Shown: in pieces, positions 17,460-24,772 of the stretch
Layout of the letters: every line of letters starts with the position of its first letter
How positions within the stretch are numbered: position 1 is the stretch's first letter
DNA from: Hymenobacter roseosalivarius DSM 11622
GTDB taxonomy: Bacteria > Bacteroidota > Bacteroidia > Cytophagales > Hymenobacteraceae
Reading direction: 5' to 3'
Length of the DNA stretch: 64,000 nucleotides
Assembly (NCBI RefSeq): GCF_900176135.1
Contig: NZ_FWWW01000067.1
Location: forward strand, 25,289-89,288
Position numbers and translations under genes: made by a program
Notes under the pieces: model-generated
The model's database searches: none
Told to the model about the DNA's origin: nothing
The model's input: the letters and a program-made list of their open reading frames with translations, nothing else

Positions 17460-18285
17460 CAGGAATCCGGAAATGGTCGGCCGCGAATTCCTGGTCGAAT
17501 GCCATGTTGGCGTGCTCACTTTGCGAGATGAGCCTACCCGGCTTGTTCAGCGTATCGGCCTCGTAGCCTTTGCGCATGGCAGGGAGCAGCAGGCCGTTGG
17601 CTTTTTCCAGCTTTTCGTAGCGAGTGTAATCCCAGTAGTTGTTTTTGCCGTTCAGGGAATTGGCCAGCAGCTTGCCCGTGCCAGGCTCGAAATAGTAATA
17701 CCATACATGGTCGGGGTTGCTGCCGGCCCCCTTGCTATAGGAGGCCTTCACCTGGGCCGGGTCGCCGTCCGACAGTGTCACCTGCCCCACGTATTCGGCC
17801 TTGATTCCGGGGCCCTTTAGCTTGAAGGGCATACACATCACGTATTCTGATCCGTAGCTGGAGTTCCAGGCCCCGTCGATGTCCTTTTGCTTCGTGGAAA
17901 CCTTGCCGTTGAAGAGCTTGCGGGCCTGCTGACCATCGTGGAGCAGGGTGATGGCCGTGTCGTTGAGCGTGTAGGTCACTTTGGCCCGAAACTCGGGCCT
18001 GAGCTGGTAGTCGAAGTGCTGATTTACCACTCTGGCAACTTTGCCAGTGGAGTCGTAGCTGGTGGCTTTTTTGTCGAAAGACAAGGTTTTTTTCTGCTGC
18101 CAGGCCTCGTAGCCGCCGGCGTAGGCAATGGCCCGGTCGAGGATGACGCGGGACGAGTCGTCCATGACCACAGGCAGCGCGGCAGCGGCTGGGGGGCTTT
18201 TTTCGGTGCTTCGTTCATGACATCCAGCCAGAACGACCAAGGTGAAAAGCAGGGCGGAAGCACTGTATTTATTCAGCATACCCAT
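17449..18285 (-). CDS. DUF6503-like lipoprotein in the hydrogenase cluster
   Basis: A 278-residue lipoprotein: signal segment ALLFTLVVLAGC with lipobox Cys, then RAIAYAGGYEAWQQKKTLSFD and a mostly beta domain ending in VWYYYFEPGTGKLLAN. It is a paralogue of the 15906 protein. The ATG at 18285 overlaps the stop of the Rieske gene (TAATG), so the two are translationally coupled. A long open frame runs upstream to 19062, but that part is an off-frame reading of the Rieske and winged-helix genes. Its location between Rieske and maturation-protease genes ties it to the hydrogenase; its job is unknown. Confidence 0.75.
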   Translation of the reverse strand: MGMLNKYSASALLFTLVVLAGCHERSTEKSPPAAAALPVVMDDSSRVILDRAIAYAGGYEAWQQKKTLSFDKKATSYDSTGKVARVVNQHFDYQLRPEFRAKVTYTLNDTAITLLHDGQQARKLFNGKVSTKQKDIDGAWNSSYGSEYVMCMPFKLKGPGIKAEYVGQVTLSDGDPAQVKASYSKGAGSNPDHVWYYYFEPGTGKLLANSLNGKNNYWDYTRYEKLEKANGLLLPAMRKGYEADTLNKPGRLISQSEHANMAFDQEFAADHFRIPDAQ

Positions 18286-18923
18286 TACATATGAAGGCCA
18301 ATACGGATTTGTCCTTCGTCGCCGATGGTCACCGGGTAAGTTTTGAGCCGTTGCAGGGCGTTGGTTTCCATCACGCCGTCGGCGAGGCGGTAGGGACAGC
18401 CGTGCCAGGGGCAAATGAGCACGCCGTGCTTCAGCACCGCGCCGTCGAGCGGCAGGGCGGTGTGGCCGCAGCAGTTTTTCACGGCGTACACCTGGCCGTC
18501 GGTCTTGCAGATGAGGATGTTCTCGTCGTCCTCGGCGTACTTGTAGGTGGTATCGTCCTTGAGGGTGTGGGCGTTGCCCACCGGAATCCAGCGCGGGTAC
18601 TGGCTGCTGCGGCTGCCCCCACCGATCTCCGACTGCACGGCCACGCCGTTCTGAATATCGGTCTGAAACAAATCGTAGAGGCTGAAAAGCAGGCTCACGG
18701 CCTTGTCGCCGGCCATGGTCAGGCGTAGGCCGGGGTAGTTGATAATGATTTCCTTGAACAACCGGGTCAGCGCCTCGCGGTGCAGCAGGTCGAAGTGCTG
18801 CAATAGCTCGTGCATATCGTCCTTGACCTTGGGATAAGGCAGGCGTTCCAGGTCGCCCATCATTTCCTCCAGGCGCGCCACCATGGGCTCGTACTCGGCG
18901 TCCGACACGAAAATGTGGTCCAT
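18285..18923 (-). CDS. Rieske [2Fe-2S] protein of the hydrogenase cluster
   Basis: A 212-residue soluble protein. Residues 1-90 form a helical domain (VARLEEMMGDLERL, LLQHFDLLHREALTRLF) like the NifU-type N terminus found in other hydrogenase operons. Residues 110-212 are a Rieske domain with C152-G-H154 and C171-P-W-H174, the full set of cluster ligands. In the actinobacterial Huc (group 1h) operon a Rieske-type protein is encoded beside the hydrogenase and is thought to pass electrons onward. The same role is inferred here. The gene is translationally coupled to the following lipoprotein gene. Confidence 0.85.
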   Translation of the reverse strand: MDHIFVSDAEYEPMVARLEEMMGDLERLPYPKVKDDMHELLQHFDLLHREALTRLFKEIIINYPGLRLTMAGDKAVSLLFSLYDLFQTDIQNGVAVQSEIGGGSRSSQYPRWIPVGNAHTLKDDTTYKYAEDDENILICKTDGQVYAVKNCCGHTALPLDGAVLKHGVLICPWHGCPYRLADGVMETNALQRLKTYPVTIGDEGQIRIGLHM

Positions 18924-18934
18924 GAGTTAGGGAG

Positions 18935-19348
18935 TTAGGCGGGGTGCTGGTGGCGGCTGTCGGCGCAGTTGTGCACGCAGTCTTCGAGCTTCTCGCCCTC
19001 GTGGTAGCAGAACTCGCAGTCGGGGCCGCACTCGCCGTGTCCGCCCTTCTGCATGCCATCAAAGGCGTTGCGGAAGATGTTGCCCGCTTCCTTTTTGCCC
19101 ATGGGCGTGAGGCGTACGGCGCTGGAGTCGCTCAGCTCGTCGCCCTTGGTTTGCAAGTAGCCGGCCTCGATGTTGAAGCGCAGGTGCAGCAGCAGCTTGT
19201 CGGGCTTGGTATCGAGCAGGGAGAGCAGCCGGCCGAAGGGCACGGCGTCGGCCAGCCCTTCGCCCTCCATCCAGTAGAGGACCTGCAGGATTTCCTCGCG
19301 CCAGAACAAGGCGTCCAGCTGATTGGTGGGGTCGGGGGCGTCCGGCAT
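18935..19348 (-). CDS. Winged-helix-like protein with Cys/His-rich tail, hydrogenase cluster
   Basis: A 137-residue protein. Residues 15-100 have the helix pattern of a winged-helix domain (ILQVLYWMEGEGLAD, LLHLRFNIEAGYLQT, VRLTPMGKKEAGN). Residues 104-130 are rich in cysteine and histidine: C107, C111, C114, C124, C128 with H104, H116 and H126, a likely metal or Fe-S site. Its ATG overlaps the stop of the upstream gene by one base (TGATG). It could be a redox-sensing regulator or an assembly factor. No DNA target can be named. Confidence 0.65.
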   Translation of the reverse strand: MPDAPDPTNQLDALFWREEILQVLYWMEGEGLADAVPFGRLLSLLDTKPDKLLLHLRFNIEAGYLQTKGDELSDSSAVRLTPMGKKEAGNIFRNAFDGMQKGGHGECGPDCEFCYHEGEKLEDCVHNCADSRHQHPA

Positions 19349-19893
19349 CAGGCTTCCTGGATTAGGGTGTCACCATACAGCGGCTCGTAGGTCAGCAGCT
19401 GGCCGTTGTCCGCTGCAGTAAGGTACTGCAACGTGCGGATTAAGTCGGGAATGGCGGCCTGCATTTCCGGGGTGAAATGCTCGCCCGCCTGCTCCGGGCC
19501 GGGCTCCACATCTACCAAAATGGTTTCGCTGGGCCATATCTTAAAATACTCCCCGATGATAAGCAGGTTCTCGACCGAAGTGACGCCCGTCACCGCATCG
19601 CCCACGCAGCGCTGAATCAGCTCCTCGTCGGGCAAACTGCCCCCCCAGCGAAACACCGAAATGTCGCCCACCGCCCGGCCCGGCCGCTCCAGGGCCGCGA
19701 GCAGAATCACGCGCTGGTACGGCGCCGTGCGGGCCTGAAACTTCTGCACGATGGCAATCGGGCCCCAGTTCAGCTCATCTATTTCTACACCGGGTGCCCA
19801 GTCGATTTTTTGCAGCTCGGGGCGCAGCACGGAGCCGATGGAATGATTGCACAGGTTGTGGTAGCCCACGGTGCCGATGATAACCTGTTTCAT
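19348..19893 (-). CDS. Divergent hydrogenase maturation-protease-like protein
   Basis: A 181-residue protein with the overall course of M52 hydrogenase proteases: an N-terminal VIIGTVGYHNLCNHSIGSVL replacing G-x-G-N-x4-D-D-x-x-G, a central LLAALERPGRAVG, VTSVENLLIIG in the place of the STHQ/His segment, and LVDVEPGPEQAGEHFTPEMQ matching the family's C-terminal signature. The acidic and histidine positions that bind nickel in the canonical enzymes appear replaced. A canonical protease is encoded at 16935, so this one may be a chaperone or scaffold. It follows the large-subunit gene after a 107-nt inverted repeat. Confidence 0.68.
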   Translation of the reverse strand: MKQVIIGTVGYHNLCNHSIGSVLRPELQKIDWAPGVEIDELNWGPIAIVQKFQARTAPYQRVILLAALERPGRAVGDISVFRWGGSLPDEELIQRCVGDAVTGVTSVENLLIIGEYFKIWPSETILVDVEPGPEQAGEHFTPEMQAAIPDLIRTLQYLTAADNGQLLTYEPLYGDTLIQEA

Positions 19894-19938
19894 TGCACTA
19901 GTTGCGGGGGTTTATTTGGGTAAAAGGTCAATTCCATG

Positions 19939-20045
19939 AAAGAACGTCATGCTGAGCGGAGCCGAAGCATCTCTACCGCTTCGTTGCAATGCCAATCTAA
20001 CGGCGTGGTAGAGATGCTTCGACTTCGCTCAGTATGACGTTCTTT
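19939..20045. repeat. Large imperfect inverted repeat inside the hydrogenase gene series
   Basis: The arms at about 19939-19976 and 20008-20045 are reverse complements over 38 nt with about three mismatches, each holding CGTCAT-x-CTGAGCG and GAAGCATCTCTAC. The element lies between the large-subunit stop (20068) and the next gene start (19893). A stem of this size could slow or stop transcription or protect the upstream mRNA end. The GTCATGCT core recurs at 15840-15881. Confidence 0.75.
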
Positions 20046-20067
20046 TTATTTCTTTCCTTTCTTTCTT

Positions 20068-21951
20068 CTACTCCAGCCCGCAGGCACAAGTCGTCACTTC
20101 CCGCGTCACCATGTAGTCGCTATCGGCTACCTGAATGTGTGTGGTGCATGGCATACAGGGGTCAAAGCTGCGGATGGCCCGTAGAATGTCGATGCCCTTG
20201 AATTTCTTGTCCGGGTTGTCCAGCTCTACGTTTTCCAGAATGGGCGTGTTGAGCACCGCTTCCTCGTAGGGTCCCGGCGTGCCCCAGGGCGTGTGCGGCG
20301 AGGCATTAAGGGTGGAAGGGGTGAGAATCTGGTAGTTGGAGATGGCGCCGTCGTCGATGATGAGGTGGTGGGTGAGGAAGCCGCGGCCGGCCCCCCAGAA
20401 GCCCACGCCGATGTGCGTGCCTTTGGTGGGTATGGTGAACGGGGTGCTCATGCGGGTTTCGCCCTGGCGCAGGTAGTCCATGGCCATGTACCAGTTATCG
20501 AGCGCCACCAGGGCCGAGTACGGGATGCAGAAGGCCCGGGCGCGGTTGCGCTCGAAGGCGTTCCACACCTTTGGGATGTGCCATTCCAGCGTCGCGGCGG
20601 GCATATTGTGCTTGGGCACGTTTAGAATCATGCTGTGGCCGGTGGGGTTCACGAAGCGGCGCGATACCACCTTGTTGGCTTTGGCCGTGATGTAGAGGCG
20701 GGCGTAAGCCCCGGCTTCCACCGAGTTCCGGTCCCAGGTGGGGCAGGTGTCCCAGGTGTAGCGGTCGCGCCAGCTTTGCTTGCCGGGCTTGGCGATGGTT
20801 TCCTTGTTCCAAGGGTGGTTGGGGCTCAAGGGGCGGCCCTCCAGGTCTTCCTTGAAGCGGTGGCCGTCCCACTTTTCGTAGTAGGAGTGCTCCACAAATT
20901 CCTCCAGGCCCACGTTGATTTGCTTGAGGCTGGTGGTGACTAATTCGCCGTCAATGAGCACGCCCGGTGTCGACCAGCGGGCGTTGCCCCAGGTGTCGCA
21001 GTTTTTGTAGGAAGCGTCGTAGTAGTCGGGGTGGTCCCACACGCCGGTTTCTATCATGGTGGCGGGGCGGGCGCCTACTTTGGCGTAGTCGGGGTTGCAT
21101 TCGAGGAAGAAGTCGAACACGTCGTCCCAGAGCCCTACCACCTTCTGACCGTAGTCAAAGAACTTAATGAGGCGCTGGTAGACTTCGTTCAGCACCGTGA
21201 TGTTGACCGTGACCGAGAGTCCGCCCGGCACCACCGACTGCGGGTGCGGGTACTTGCCGCCAATCAGCACGTACGCTTCGCGGGCCACGCGGGTCATTTC
21301 CAGCGCCTCGATGTAGAGCTTGCCGGTGAGCGGGTTGAGGTCGCGCATGATGTCAATCATGAGCTTGTAACCGTGGGCCGCGCTGTTATTAGCGGGCGTG
21401 GTTTTGGCGCGCTCCACAATCTCGGGATTGGTTTCGCTCACCAGCTGCTCCGAATAGTCGGGCCCGGAGAGCAGAAACAGGTGCAGCGGGTGGTCGTAGA
21501 GGTATTCCACGGCCAGCAGAATGTTGCGCATCACAATGGCCAGGGGCGGCGGCTTGATGTCGAGTGCCATTTCGATGGCCAGGGCCGACACCGTGGAGTG
21601 TACCCCGCCGCACACCCCGCAGGCCCGGCTGCTGATGTAGGCCGCATCGAGCGGGCTGCGGCCCTTCAAAATGATTTCGTACCCCCGAAAGAGCGTCGCC
21701 ATGGAGTTGCTGGAAATAACCTTCTTCTCCTTCAAATCGACCACGCTGTGAAACGCCAGCGCCCCGGCAATGCGGGTCACGGGGTCGTAATCGACGTTTT
21801 TCAGGAAGCCGTTCTTGCCCAGCAGATCCTTGAGCTTGTCCTCGTTCTTGCCCAGGTCTACCACGTTGTAGGAGTAGGGGTTGCTCACCCCTTCCTTGAG
21901 CGTGGCGTTGCCCTCGGCGTCGAACTCTATCGGCAGGTTTTTAAAACACAT
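20068..21951 (-). CDS. [NiFe]-hydrogenase large subunit, group 1h/1l-like
   Basis: A 627-residue catalytic subunit holding the NiFe(CN)2CO centre for H2 oxidation. The nickel ligands are in R109-A-C111-G-V-C114-G-G-V-H118 (L1) and D597-P-C599-M-P-C602-T-T-H605 (L2). The 22 residues after H605, which include two more cysteines near the end, are the tail expected to be cut off by the maturation protease. Similarity in motif form and operon content is to high-affinity uptake enzymes (group 1h of actinobacteria; group 1l described from Hymenobacter). The subgroup is inferred from context. The gene follows five small membrane-protein genes, 12 bases after the last. Confidence 0.9.
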   Translation of the reverse strand: MCFKNLPIEFDAEGNATLKEGVSNPYSYNVVDLGKNEDKLKDLLGKNGFLKNVDYDPVTRIAGALAFHSVVDLKEKKVISSNSMATLFRGYEIILKGRSPLDAAYISSRACGVCGGVHSTVSALAIEMALDIKPPPLAIVMRNILLAVEYLYDHPLHLFLLSGPDYSEQLVSETNPEIVERAKTTPANNSAAHGYKLMIDIMRDLNPLTGKLYIEALEMTRVAREAYVLIGGKYPHPQSVVPGGLSVTVNITVLNEVYQRLIKFFDYGQKVVGLWDDVFDFFLECNPDYAKVGARPATMIETGVWDHPDYYDASYKNCDTWGNARWSTPGVLIDGELVTTSLKQINVGLEEFVEHSYYEKWDGHRFKEDLEGRPLSPNHPWNKETIAKPGKQSWRDRYTWDTCPTWDRNSVEAGAYARLYITAKANKVVSRRFVNPTGHSMILNVPKHNMPAATLEWHIPKVWNAFERNRARAFCIPYSALVALDNWYMAMDYLRQGETRMSTPFTIPTKGTHIGVGFWGAGRGFLTHHLIIDDGAISNYQILTPSTLNASPHTPWGTPGPYEEAVLNTPILENVELDNPDKKFKGIDILRAIRSFDPCMPCTTHIQVADSDYMVTREVTTCACGLE

Positions 21952-21963
21952 ACGGGGGTAGGA

Positions 21964-22233
21964 TTATAGTTTCAGGACGCCGGCAATGGCTACCAGGTGA
22001 GAATTGACCGAAGACAGCCCGCCGTGCAGCTGGCCCAGCGTGCCGTTGATGGTCGTGAGCTTGCCCGCCAGCGGGGCGGTATCGTTGGCTACCTGCTGCA
22101 GGCCGCCGGCCAGCGCCTGGAGGTGCGCCGCGCCCCGGAACAGATAGATGATGACGCCGACCAGGTACACCACCAGCACCAGCACCACGAGGGCCACCAC
22201 CACGAGGGTTGCGAGGAAAAGATAGTCGCCCAT
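21964..22233 (-). CDS. Small single-helix membrane protein 5 of the hydrogenase cluster
   Basis: An 89-residue protein with one long hydrophobic segment at about 5-32 (LATLVVVALVVLVLVVYLVG) and an amphipathic helical tail rich in Leu, Ala and Gly with repeated GxLxxL-x-x-G turns (about 38-89). It has no cysteine or histidine pair for a cofactor. It is the last of five consecutive genes of this form between the small and large subunits. It may be a membrane anchor or part of a helical bundle. Not recognised as any named family. Confidence 0.75.
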   Translation of the reverse strand: MGDYLFLATLVVVALVVLVLVVYLVGVIIYLFRGAAHLQALAGGLQQVANDTAPLAGKLTTINGTLGQLHGGLSSVNSHLVAIAGVLKL

Positions 22234-22234
22234 G

Positions 22235-22528
22235 TCAGTTGAATTTAGTGGCCCGGCCGGCTAGCGTGACTTTAATGGTTTCGGCGTTGGCATTGATGCT
22301 GCCGGCGCTGCCCAGGATGTCGGTGGCAACGCTGATGGTGCTGTCCAGGGCCGTGATGTGGCCGGTGTTGCCAGCGATGCCCAGCCCGGCCTCTTTCATC
22401 TCACGCAGGTAGCGCTCGATGCTCATGGCGGCCAGCAGCGTTTTGTGCAGCAGGCGAATGATGAAAGGCAGCAGCAGCACGGCCACGGCCAGCACCACTA
22501 TCCAGAGAACGTAAACAACAGAAGGCAT
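22235..22528 (-). CDS. Small single-helix membrane protein 4 of the hydrogenase cluster
   Basis: A 97-residue protein with a hydrophobic segment at about 4-27 (VVYVLWIVVLAVAVLLLPFI) followed by an amphipathic region (SIERYLREMKEAGLGI, then THR/ALA-rich to the end). The reading frame stays open upstream to 22912, but that part overlaps the neighbouring genes off-frame; the ATG at 22528 is the fitting start. It begins two bases after the stop of the preceding small gene. Function unknown. Confidence 0.72.
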   Translation of the reverse strand: MPSVVYVLWIVVLAVAVLLLPFIIRLLHKTLLAAMSIERYLREMKEAGLGIAGNTGHITALDSTISVATDILGSAGSINANAETIKVTLAGRATKFN

Positions 22529-22530
22529 GG

Positions 22531-22824
22531 CTATACGTTTTTTTGTTGCAGCGCATTTTGAATAGTCCCTTCCAGGTTGGTGTTCACCACCTTCAGCCCG
22601 GCCCCGATATTGGTCAGGGTCGTGTTCAGCCTGGTTACCTGCACCGGCAGGTGGCCGGTTTCGGTTTCGATGGCCCGCAAGCCCATACGCAGCTTGCCCA
22701 GAAAGCTCACGCCCGTGCCGCCGATGTCCACCAGCAGCCGGTGAATACCAGCCACAAAATATAGCAGCGCGCCCACGAAGAGCAGCACCAGCAACACAGT
22801 CAGAACCATCAGCAAGGTGTACAT
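22531..22824 (-). CDS. Small single-helix membrane protein 3 of the hydrogenase cluster
   Basis: A 97-residue protein: hydrophobic segment at about 3-27 (LLMVLTVLLVLLFVGALLYF), then an amphipathic tail with LGKLRMGLRAIETETGHLP and Asn/Thr/Leu heptad-like repeats up to the C terminus. In layout it resembles products 4 and 5, so the set may have arisen by duplication, although sequence identity is low. It starts two bases after the preceding stop. No cofactor motif is seen. Confidence 0.72.
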   Translation of the reverse strand: MYTLLMVLTVLLVLLFVGALLYFVAGIHRLLVDIGGTGVSFLGKLRMGLRAIETETGHLPVQVTRLNTTLTNIGAGLKVVNTNLEGTIQNALQQKNV

Positions 22825-22826
22825 AA

Positions 22827-23162
22827 TCAGGCGAATTTACGGTGTTCAAAAACGCAGGCCGGACAGCCGGGGCAGCCGGCGGCGTGCTGCTCAATGGCTT
22901 TCGTGCCGCCAATAATCTTGACTGCGGTGGCGTAAATCTGGTCCACCACTTGGTTGGTCACGGTCAGGTAGATGGGTATCTGGATGGTGTTGTTGGCCAC
23001 CAGCTTGCCCTCGGTCCAGATTTGCTGCACGCCACCGAGAATTTTCCGGGCAGTGTTGCGAATCATGATGAGCAAGAAGGCTACTACAAGGGTCACCACC
23101 AGGCCCAGGACCAGGGAAATTATCCAGACGCGGGTCAGGGCTTCGGTGCTTACCGTTTCCAT
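22827..23162 (-). CDS. Small membrane protein 2 with CPGCPAC tail, hydrogenase cluster
   Basis: A 111-residue protein with one membrane helix at about 12-34 (VWIISLVLGLVVTLVVAFLL), a central region with VTNQVVDQIYATAVKIIGGT, and a C-terminal AAGCPGCPACVFEHRK containing three closely spaced cysteines and a histidine. Such a cluster could bind a metal or Fe-S centre at the membrane face, which the other four small proteins lack. It overlaps the preceding gene by 13 bases. The redox role is inference. Confidence 0.75.
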   Translation of the reverse strand: METVSTEALTRVWIISLVLGLVVTLVVAFLLIMIRNTARKILGGVQQIWTEGKLVANNTIQIPIYLTVTNQVVDQIYATAVKIIGGTKAIEQHAAGCPGCPACVFEHRKFA

Positions 23163-23461
23163 TCGGGTTGATTTTTAGGTTCGGTTTCGACTAGGGCCTG
23201 CGCCACCGCGCCGGCGTTTTCTTCAATTTTGTCGGCTTCCTGCAGAATGTCGATGGCGGTGTGGTTGGTGTCCTGCAGGCCCCAGATGCTCATCGTGTTT
23301 TCCTTGATGGTTGTCACGATACCCAGCGCGGCCGTGGCCAGATTGAGAATGCGCCGGGCTGCCACCCAAATCAGGATAAGCAGCGTGGCCGCAATGAGCA
23401 CCACGGCCCCGACCAACGCCAGCGCTATGTAAAACTCGCGGTAGTAGGCGGCGTCGTTCAT
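23150..23461 (-). CDS. Small single-helix membrane protein 1 of the hydrogenase cluster
   Basis: A 103-residue protein with a hydrophobic helix at about 12-34 (IALALVGAVVLIAATLLILI) and a polar tail (ATAALGIVTTIKENT, DILQEADKIEENAGAVAQAL) predicted to be helical. It follows the small-subunit gene directly, one base apart, and overlaps the next by 13 bases, so translation of the five small genes is tightly linked to that of the small subunit. Family not recognised. Confidence 0.75.
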   Translation of the reverse strand: MNDAAYYREFYIALALVGAVVLIAATLLILIWVAARRILNLATAALGIVTTIKENTMSIWGLQDTNHTAIDILQEADKIEENAGAVAQALVETEPKNQPEWKR

Positions 23462-23462
23462 C

Positions 23463-24752
23463 TTATTGCTGCGTTAATTCCTTGGTGGCATCTGCGTGCG
23501 GGCCCGTGCTATCCGGTTGGAAGCCCGGCGGGGTACTCTTGTCGTTGGGCCGGCGGGCGCCGGCCTGCTCGTTGGCCCCACCCCAGCCGGTGCCGATGAA
23601 GGCTGGTTTGCTTTCGGGCCGGGAGCCGGGCCGCACGCTGCCACGGAACTGCATGGCGCTGTAGAAGTAGTGCGCGACCTTTTGCAGGGCGCTCGGCTCC
23701 GCTACGTGGCCCCAGCCCGAAGTGACGTGGCCCTGCTTGTTCCATTGGTTGCTGCGGTTGCCGTACATCATGGAGAAGCGGCGCAGGTTGCGGATAAAGT
23801 AGCCGGTAGTTTTCGAGGTCGTCGACGACACCACGGTGCCCGGCGGCTTGGTGTAGAAGGGCGAGAAGTTGTCAGGAAAGCCCGGCATGGTGCAGCCGAT
23901 GCAGGGCGCGCCCACGTTCATGCAGCCGCCCACGTGGTTGATGGCCCCGCGCTTGTTGATGTTGCACTGCACTACCGGCCCCCAGCAGCCGATTTCGACC
24001 AAACACTGCTTGTCGCCGAATTCTTTGGCGAAAATGCCTTCCTCATAAAAGCCCCCCCGCGTGCAGGTCTGGTGCACGGTGTCGGTGAAGAGCCAGGCCG
24101 GGCGGCCCAGGCTATCGAACTCGGGCAGCGGACCGATGCCCTGCAAGAACATCAGCACGGCCGCCACCGTCTCGGTGAAGTTGTCGCCCTGCGGCGCGCA
24201 GCCGGGGATGTTCACCACCGACAAGCCCAGCGTGCTGCGGTAGTCCGCGCCCAGAAAATCCATCAGGCCCATGGAGCCAGTGACGTTGCCCGCCGCGGCC
24301 GGAATGCCGCCCCAGGTGGCGCAGGTGCCAATGGCGATAACGGCCGCCGCGTGCGGGGCCATCAGCTGCAGGATGTCGGCGGTGGGGAAGGGCTGCATGT
24401 CGCCATCCACCTCGTGCCGGCCCAGCGCCACCCAGTAGCCGCCGTTTTCGTCGTTTTTGCGCTCGTCGGCAATCGAGCCCTCGTACACCACCACGAACTG
24501 CTTGCCCAGGGTCCCATTCATAGCCTGATGGAAAGGCTCCATGAACTCATCGCCCGCTTCTACTGACAGCACCGGGTGGTGCAGCACGATTTTGGGCAGG
24601 CCCGGCATGTTGCCCGTGAGCAGGCCTTCAACGGAGGGCGCGGTAGCTCCCACGGTCGAAACGGAGCAGCCGTCGCAGCTCATGCCGGCCAGCCAGAATA
24701 CGTGGATCTCGTCGAGGGCGTCGGCTACTACAGCAGGTTGGGAAGTGGCCAT
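23463..24752 (-). CDS. [NiFe]-hydrogenase small subunit, group 1h/1l-like
   Basis: A 429-residue Fe-S subunit that carries electrons away from the NiFe site. The N terminus has VFWLAGMSCDGCSVST with C26 and C29 of the proximal cluster, followed by GATAPSVEGLLTG and LPKIVLHHPVLSVEAG; further cysteines lie in PGCAPQGD, HQTC, IGCWGPVVQC, GGCMNVGAPCIGC. There is no twin-arginine signal peptide, so the enzyme should face the cytoplasm, as in group 1h enzymes. The last 75 or so residues are a polar, proline/glycine-rich extension. It heads the series, with a promoter at 24773-24802. Confidence 0.9.
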   Translation of the reverse strand: MATSQPAVVADALDEIHVFWLAGMSCDGCSVSTVGATAPSVEGLLTGNMPGLPKIVLHHPVLSVEAGDEFMEPFHQAMNGTLGKQFVVVYEGSIADERKNDENGGYWVALGRHEVDGDMQPFPTADILQLMAPHAAAVIAIGTCATWGGIPAAAGNVTGSMGLMDFLGADYRSTLGLSVVNIPGCAPQGDNFTETVAAVLMFLQGIGPLPEFDSLGRPAWLFTDTVHQTCTRGGFYEEGIFAKEFGDKQCLVEIGCWGPVVQCNINKRGAINHVGGCMNVGAPCIGCTMPGFPDNFSPFYTKPPGTVVSSTTSKTTGYFIRNLRRFSMMYGNRSNQWNKQGHVTSGWGHVAEPSALQKVAHYFYSAMQFRGSVRPGSRPESKPAFIGTGWGGANEQAGARRPNDKSTPPGFQPDSTGPHADATKELTQQ

Positions 24753-24772
24753 GGCGACTGGATTTATTTACA

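Noticed and set aside
18286..19062. Upstream extension of the 17449 lipoprotein frame
   Set aside because: The extension is Arg/Pro-rich, runs through two other genes off-frame and has no initiation context; ATG 18285 gives a proper lipoprotein signal.
21031..21969. 312-residue open frame on the plus strand opposite the hydrogenase large subunit
   Set aside because: It is a shadow of a GC-rich gene in codon-complementary frame; the composition (His/Val/Arg-rich) and lack of any motif do not support a protein.
22529..22912. Upstream extension of the fourth small membrane protein
   Set aside because: It overlaps two other small genes; the ATG at 22528 gives the same one-helix layout as the neighbours.
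23496..24566. 356-residue open frame on the plus strand opposite the small subunit
   Set aside because: Same cause: the opposite strand encodes a protein with all expected cysteine motifs.
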